DNA of 10,577 bases. Source: Chthonomonadaceae bacterium. Lineage in GTDB: Bacteria; Armatimonadota; Chthonomonadetes; Chthonomonadales; Chthonomonadaceae. The stretch is from positions 1 to 10,577 of the forward strand of contig JANXLO010000475.1 in assembly GCA_025355115.1 (NCBI GenBank). Direction: 5' to 3'. Under the pieces are notes generated by a model that worked only from the letters and a program-made list of their open reading frames with translations, made no database searches and was not told the origin of the DNA. Shown in pieces: positions 6,743 through 10,577 of the stretch. How positions within the stretch are numbered: position 1 is the stretch's first letter; every line of letters starts with the position of its first letter. The position numbers and the translations under genes were made by a program.

Positions 6743-9700
6743 TCAAGGGATCGTTACTTCCAGCTTTTCGAGGGACTTGCCGCCTGCTGCATTGAAGGCT
6801 TCAACTTCGATGGTGTGCTTGCCGGGCATGAGGGCGGCTGTCTGCACTGAGAAGGATTCCCGTACCGAGTCGAAGAGGCCGTCCTTGGGTGCAGCTGCGT
6901 TCCAGTCTCCTCCGTCCACACGATACTGCGCGGCGGTGACGGCGACCCGCGCCTGAGTGATGGCACCCTCCAGAACGACACTCTTGTCGGGTGCGATTAT
7001 CGGCTTCCCGCTGAAGGCGATTTTAGGCAGCGCGTTGACGATGAGCAGCGGCTCGGAGATAGCCTGCGCCGTCAGAGCGTCATTTGGATTGCTCACCCGG
7101 TCGGAGGCGATCACCTTGAAGAGATAGGTGTTGTCGGGCAGGATGGAGGTGTCCAGCGCTCTAGAGCTGTCACGCTGACTCGATGGCGCGGCGCTGGTGG
7201 ATCCGACAGGCTTCTGCTCGAGGCTCAGTCGATAGTTTTCGACAATGGACGTCTTGAGTGCGGCCGGAAGGCTCATAGCCTCCACCTTTTTGCGGTAGTC
7301 TTCCAGTGACGTTACGGGGGTAGCCGTCGCGGAGGCGAGCACAGTTTTTGCGCTGTCGGGGCTGCCTGCAACGGCGGCAGTCGTCGGCGCAGGGGGCTTT
7401 ACTGGCGCGGGCACAGGCTTCCAGGTCACGCCTCCGTCGCTCGAATAGAAGAGGTCGTAGGTGAGCGTGTCGCCGTCCGGATCGACTCCGCTCCAGCGAA
7501 GGGTCTGTGTCTTGGACCACCTTTCCCCGCCAGTCGGCGTCGAGAACGTGACTTTGGGAGCCTGATTGCGCGGCATATAGCTGAGGGATACCTCCCGAAC
7601 CGCCGGAGTTCTCCCAGATTCCTCAGGATGCAGGCTTGCACCGTCGGGAGCCTTGCCGAATTCTCCTGTGCGAAGGGTGAGGCGATACTGCAGAAAACGG
7701 GCGGCAGGGCTATTGATCGCGCCCTCCCCGAAACTGCTTGGCGGGCTAACGGCAGACCACTCGCTCCACGTCGCATCCGGCTCCGCCACGTTGCCGGTGC
7801 GCGTCTCGGCAAATATCGACGTGCCTGAAGGCGCAGTTGCCTCCCACCGTATCGTTCCCCAACGTGAAGTGAGTTTTGCGTCGTGCACGACGGAGGTGTA
7901 CGTGCCGCTATGCGATGCTGCGCCGATTTCAGGCTGCGACGTGTAGATCTCGCCAATGTTGCCTGTCGCTGCGGCGACACCGCCGCCGGGCAGGAGTGCG
8001 ATGGTCAGGAAATCCACGTCCCTGGGGTTGTCCAACGGCAGTATGATGGTCTGCGTCGGATCGGTAGGGGATGGCAGTATGTGAAAAACAGCGTTGACGG
8101 TCGAGGCATATAGAGTGCCATCTTGCGCCGAGCGGATGGCCGTGTAGAAGGAGGCGGCTCGATCGAAGGCGACGCTTGCCTGTCCGTCCGGAGTTATCTT
8201 ATAGAGGATCCCTTTCGGGCCCGTTACGGCGTAGAGGTTCCCGTTCGGCGTCATCGCGAGGCCGTTGATCGAGTTCTCCTTGGCGTCGTAGACGACGCTG
8301 CTTTTGCCGTCCGGCGACACTCTGTAGAGAATGCCGTTGTTGCCCGAGCCGACATAGAGATTGTCATGTGGATCGACCAACAGCGACATGATATGGTCGG
8401 CGGGAGTCTTCAGGAACGCATCGGGCTTTGCTACTTGTGCGGTATCTGCGCTGTCGCCAACGGCAGCCTGACCGATTTGAGAAGCGTTGAGACGATAGAC
8501 CGTGCCTCCTCCGCCCGGCCCGATATAGAGGTTGCCTGCGCTGTCCTGCGCAAGGGCGAGAATATACTTCTCCGGCAACGAGCAGAGCAGTTTGTAGCCG
8601 CCGTTCAGAGAGACTTTGTAGACGTTGCCCTTCGCTCCGCTCCCTGCATAGAGCGCGTTGTCCTTGGCGGAATAGAGGAGGGTCTGCACCGCTACAACGG
8701 GAAGCGTCGCCAGCACGCTGGACTTGCCTTGCGCGTCGACTTTGAGGATTTTCCCCCCTGTGCCAGTTCCCGCATAGAGATTGCCGCTGGCGTCCGGGGC
8801 CAAAGACCAGATGTAAGTCTCGGTGGTCGAGGTGAGGCGTCGTAGAGCGGAAGTCAGGCGCAGGTCACCGGATGCCGTGACACTGGCTCCCGCGAACTTG
8901 CCTGAGGAGAAATCCGGGCGAGCCGTCTGACGCCAAATTTGAAGTTGCCTTCCTACCGGCTTATCGTTGCTGAGATCAGGCGGGACGGGCTTTTCAGGAA
9001 CGGTGGGCTTGGGAGGATCAGTCTTGGCTCCAGCCGGAGCAGATGGGTCGGTCTTGGGCGGGGCAGGGGCCTTGTCATCCGTTTTGGCAGTCTCTGGCTT
9101 TTTGTCTGCCGGGGGGGCGGCGGGGAGAGCGGCCAGCCACCGGAGAGCGGGCTCAGGCAAGAGAAACCGCTCGAGGCTACTGGAGGCCGCTACGCCATCG
9201 TCGTTTCCCACTGATGTGCCCGAAAGGCTGCTCCCGCCCGGCAGTGTGATGGAGGGAACGCCGCTGCCGCCCGGCAGCGTGGGAGTGCCAAAACTCGGGC
9301 TCGCAGGCTCCTGCGTGTTCCGGCGAACGACTGTCAGCACAAGCTGCTGTGTTCCGCTCACGACATAATCTGTGGGTGAGGTTGCTCTCACCTCGTCACG
9401 CTCGAGCTTGACGCCTGAGTTGCGGTCGGAGCGCATCAGTGCCGATAGATTTGGCGGCAACTGCGACAGCTTCTCACCTTCCAGCGCGGGGGCAACAGTG
9501 TTCAGTACCAACCGACCAACGAGGTCTGTGTTAGCTTCTTTCTGGCCAAGCCGCGCGACCATCTGTCGGACGTTCACCGGCGGAGTCTGCGGATCGTTGC
9601 CGCCTCCGCCAAGGACGAATCCGCCGAAGCGGATCACGTTCGCCGTGCCTCCGCGCACGGACAGGGCATAGCGGCCGGTCGTCGTTTCAGTGGGGATGCG

Positions 9701-10577
9701 GATCGAGACGGTCTTGAGCACGGAGGGGCGGCGATATGGCTTCAGCACGACGCCGATGTCGACGGTATCCCCAGGCTCGAACCGGCCCTGCTTCAAATAG
9801 ATGCGCTCGATCGTTGCCGTGTCGTGCCCATCGTAGAGATCGACGCTGACTTTCGCGCTGCGGATGGGCAGAGGATAGAACGGGTTGCCGCTGACGATGC
9901 TGGTGATGTCGTTCAGATCCTGAGTGGCGCCGGCTGTGATGTCCGTGGCGTCGAAGTAGCGATTCGTCCGCGTCACTGTCCCCACTTCGGCGGCGTCCAC
10001 GGTAGTCGTCACCTGCGCCATGACATCCCCCGGTATGTTGTGCATCCGCGAAATGCTCTCCTTCGCCACCAGACTGAGGAGAGCCGCGGAGAGGTCCGGG
10101 TTCTGGAAGACGTCCGAGTGAAAAGTTCTGGTTCGGTGCGTCATCTTGTCGTTGACCGTCACGTCGATCGGGATCATGTGAGGGTGGCGCGACAGATCGC
10201 CGCTGACGGAGAAGTTTCGATCCTGGCGCAGGGTGCCGATGGTGGGTCCGGCGACCGGGATAAGCTTGGATGTCTGGTATCCGGAGAAGATATCGACGAC
10301 GTACGCCGGAGTGATCGCGCCTTCCAGCGCTCCGAGGCCCATCATGGGGTGCCCGAAGCCTAGAATGCGCTCGCCGCGCCGGTAGGTGATCGTTCCGAAG
10401 AAGCCGTACGGGACATCGCCCGTCGCGAGGAAGGTTCCAAAGCAGGAGCCGGGCTTCAGAGAGACGTTTTTCAGCCCCTCGTAGTTGCCGCCGACGCCCA
10501 TGCCACCCCCGGATCCGCTCAGCAGCGTCACGGCATATCCGCGCTTGTCGAGCTCCTGCTGGAACCATTTCCGGTTG
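6743..10577 (-). CDS. Giant SpoIVB/S55-type protein with beta-propeller and Fn3/Ig-like domains, N-terminus cut off by window edge
   Basis: 1,277 residues are visible and the frame is still open at the right edge (first residues NRKWFQQELDKRGYAV), so the N-terminus is missing. Numbering here is from the first visible residue. Residues about 25-130 are the second half of an S55 (SpoIVB peptidase-like) domain: GTITYRRGERILGFGHPMMGLG with the typical FGHP motif. The nucleophile motif (GMSGSP in the family) would lie outside the window, so protease activity cannot be judged. Residues 130-430 are the beta-rich extension usual for acidobacterial S55 proteins (GDTVDIGVVLKPYRRPSV). Residues about 483-535 are a Pro/Lys/Ala linker. 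Residues 585-885 hold seven LYxGxG-type propeller repeats. Residues 1005-1055 are fibronectin-III-like (GGERW, DPDGDTLTYDLFYSSDGGVTW), interrupted by an insert. The end (1180-1277) is Ig-like (YRVDGGDW, DGLFDSVRESF). It is probably secreted or at the cell surface. Substrate unknown. Confidence 0.88.
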   Translation of the reverse strand, partial: NRKWFQQELDKRGYAVTLLSGSGGGMGVGGNYEGLKNVSLKPGSCFGTFLATGDVPYGFFGTITYRRGERILGFGHPMMGLGALEGAITPAYVVDIFSGYQTSKLIPVAGPTIGTLRQDRNFSVSGDLSRHPHMIPIDVTVNDKMTHRTRTFHSDVFQNPDLSAALLSLVAKESISRMHNIPGDVMAQVTTTVDAAEVGTVTRTNRYFDATDITAGATQDLNDITSIVSGNPFYPLPIRSAKVSVDLYDGHDTATIERIYLKQGRFEPGDTVDIGVVLKPYRRPSVLKTVSIRIPTETTTGRYALSVRGGTANVIRFGGFVLGGGGNDPQTPPVNVRQMVARLGQKEANTDLVGRLVLNTVAPALEGEKLSQLPPNLSALMRSDRNSGVKLERDEVRATSPTDYVVSGTQQLVLTVVRRNTQEPASPSFGTPTLPGGSGVPSITLPGGSSLSGTSVGNDDGVAASSSLERFLLPEPALRWLAALPAAPPADKKPETAKTDDKAPAPPKTDPSAPAGAKTDPPKPTVPEKPVPPDLSNDKPVGRQLQIWRQTARPDFSSGKFAGASVTASGDLRLTSALRRLTSTTETYIWSLAPDASGNLYAGTGTGGKILKVDAQGKSSVLATLPVVAVQTLLYSAKDNALYAGSGAKGNVYKVSLNGGYKLLCSLPEKYILALAQDSAGNLYIGPGGGGTVYRLNASQIGQAAVGDSADTAQVAKPDAFLKTPADHIMSLLVDPHDNLYVGSGNNGILYRVSPDGKSSVVYDAKENSINGLAMTPNGNLYAVTGPKGILYKITPDGQASVAFDRAASFYTAIRSAQDGTLYASTVNAVFHILPSPTDPTQTIILPLDNPRDVDFLTIALLPGGGVAAATGNIGEIYTSQPEIGAASHSGTYTSVVHDAKLTSRWGTIRWEATAPSGTSIFAETRTGNVAEPDATWSEWSAVSPPSSFGEGAINSPAARFLQYRLTLRTGEFGKAPDGASLHPEESGRTPAVREVSLSYMPRNQAPKVTFSTPTGGERWSKTQTLRWSGVDPDGDTLTYDLFYSSDGGVTWKPVPAPVKPPAPTTAAVAGSPDSAKTVLASATATPVTSLEDYRKKVEAMSLPAALKTSIVENYRLSLEQKPVGSTSAAPSSQRDSSRALDTSILPDNTYLFKVIASDRVSNPNDALTAQAISEPLLIVNALPKIAFSGKPIIAPDKSVVLEGAITQARVAVTAAQYRVDGGDWNAAAPKDGLFDSVRESFSVQTAALMPGKHTIEVEAFNAAGGKSLEKLEVTIP
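7920..8835 (-). repeat. Seven-repeat beta-propeller coding segment
   Basis: Seven copies of a blade motif: LYAGTG, LYAGSG, LYIGPG, LYVGSG, LYAVTG, LYASTV and AAATGN. Their first codons start at 8779, 8653, 8530, 8359, 8236, 8113 and 7975. Spacing is 41-42 codons except 57 between the third and fourth and 46 before the last. Each is preceded by a loop like D(x)xGNLY and followed by KILKV, NVYKV or ILYRV strands, as in NHL/SMP-30-like propellers. Seven blades is a common closed number. Confidence 0.8.

Noticed and set aside
7920..8835. Regular 123-bp spacing considered as a CRISPR-like or satellite array
   Set aside because: The repeat is only at the protein level (blade motif), with divergent DNA between copies and an uninterrupted reading frame.
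8123..8845. Plus-strand open frame of 240 codons opposite the propeller
   Set aside because: It is antisense to seven well-formed propeller repeats; its length comes from the repeat period and high GC content.

Overview
The window is a high-GC bacterial chromosome segment with no tRNA, rRNA, CRISPR array, transposase or phage gene that I can see. The gene set points to an acidobacterium (Terriglobia-like): a heme oxygenase/bacteriophytochrome pair, a TonB-like-anchored von Willebrand factor A (VWA) protein, a LolA-like lipoprotein-sorting protein, a family-39 glycosyltransferase and a giant SpoIVB/S55-type protein. This assignment is an inference from gene content. No phylogenetic marker is present.

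Left part, minus strand (1-2062): bphO (heme oxygenase) overlaps bphP (bacteriophytochrome) by 8 bp. BphO makes biliverdin and BphP binds it through an N-terminal cysteine, so this is a self-contained red/far-red light sensor. The window edge removes the C-terminal part of BphP, so its output domain is unknown.

Middle, plus strand (2358-6639): a divergent control region of about 295 bp separates bphO from three plus-strand genes. The first encodes a membrane-anchored protein with a Pro-rich stretch, a Gly-rich stretch and a C-terminal VWA domain with a complete metal site. The second, 61 bp downstream, encodes an exported LolA-like protein. Both probably act in the cell envelope and look co-transcribed. 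After a 180-bp gap carrying a degenerate GGATTT repeat comes a polytopic GT39/ArnT-like glycosyltransferase.

Right part, minus strand (6743-10577): one very long open frame, truncated at its N-terminus by the window edge, converges on the glycosyltransferase gene. A strong hairpin at 6687-6727 lies between the two and can serve as terminator for both. The protein contains the second half of an S55 (SpoIVB peptidase-like) domain, its usual beta-rich extension, a Pro/Lys-rich linker, a seven-repeat beta-propeller, a fibronectin-III-like domain with a large insertion and a final Ig-like domain. This architecture, together with the VWA/LolA-like pair, is the most interesting content. I find no convincing complete new defence or mobile system.
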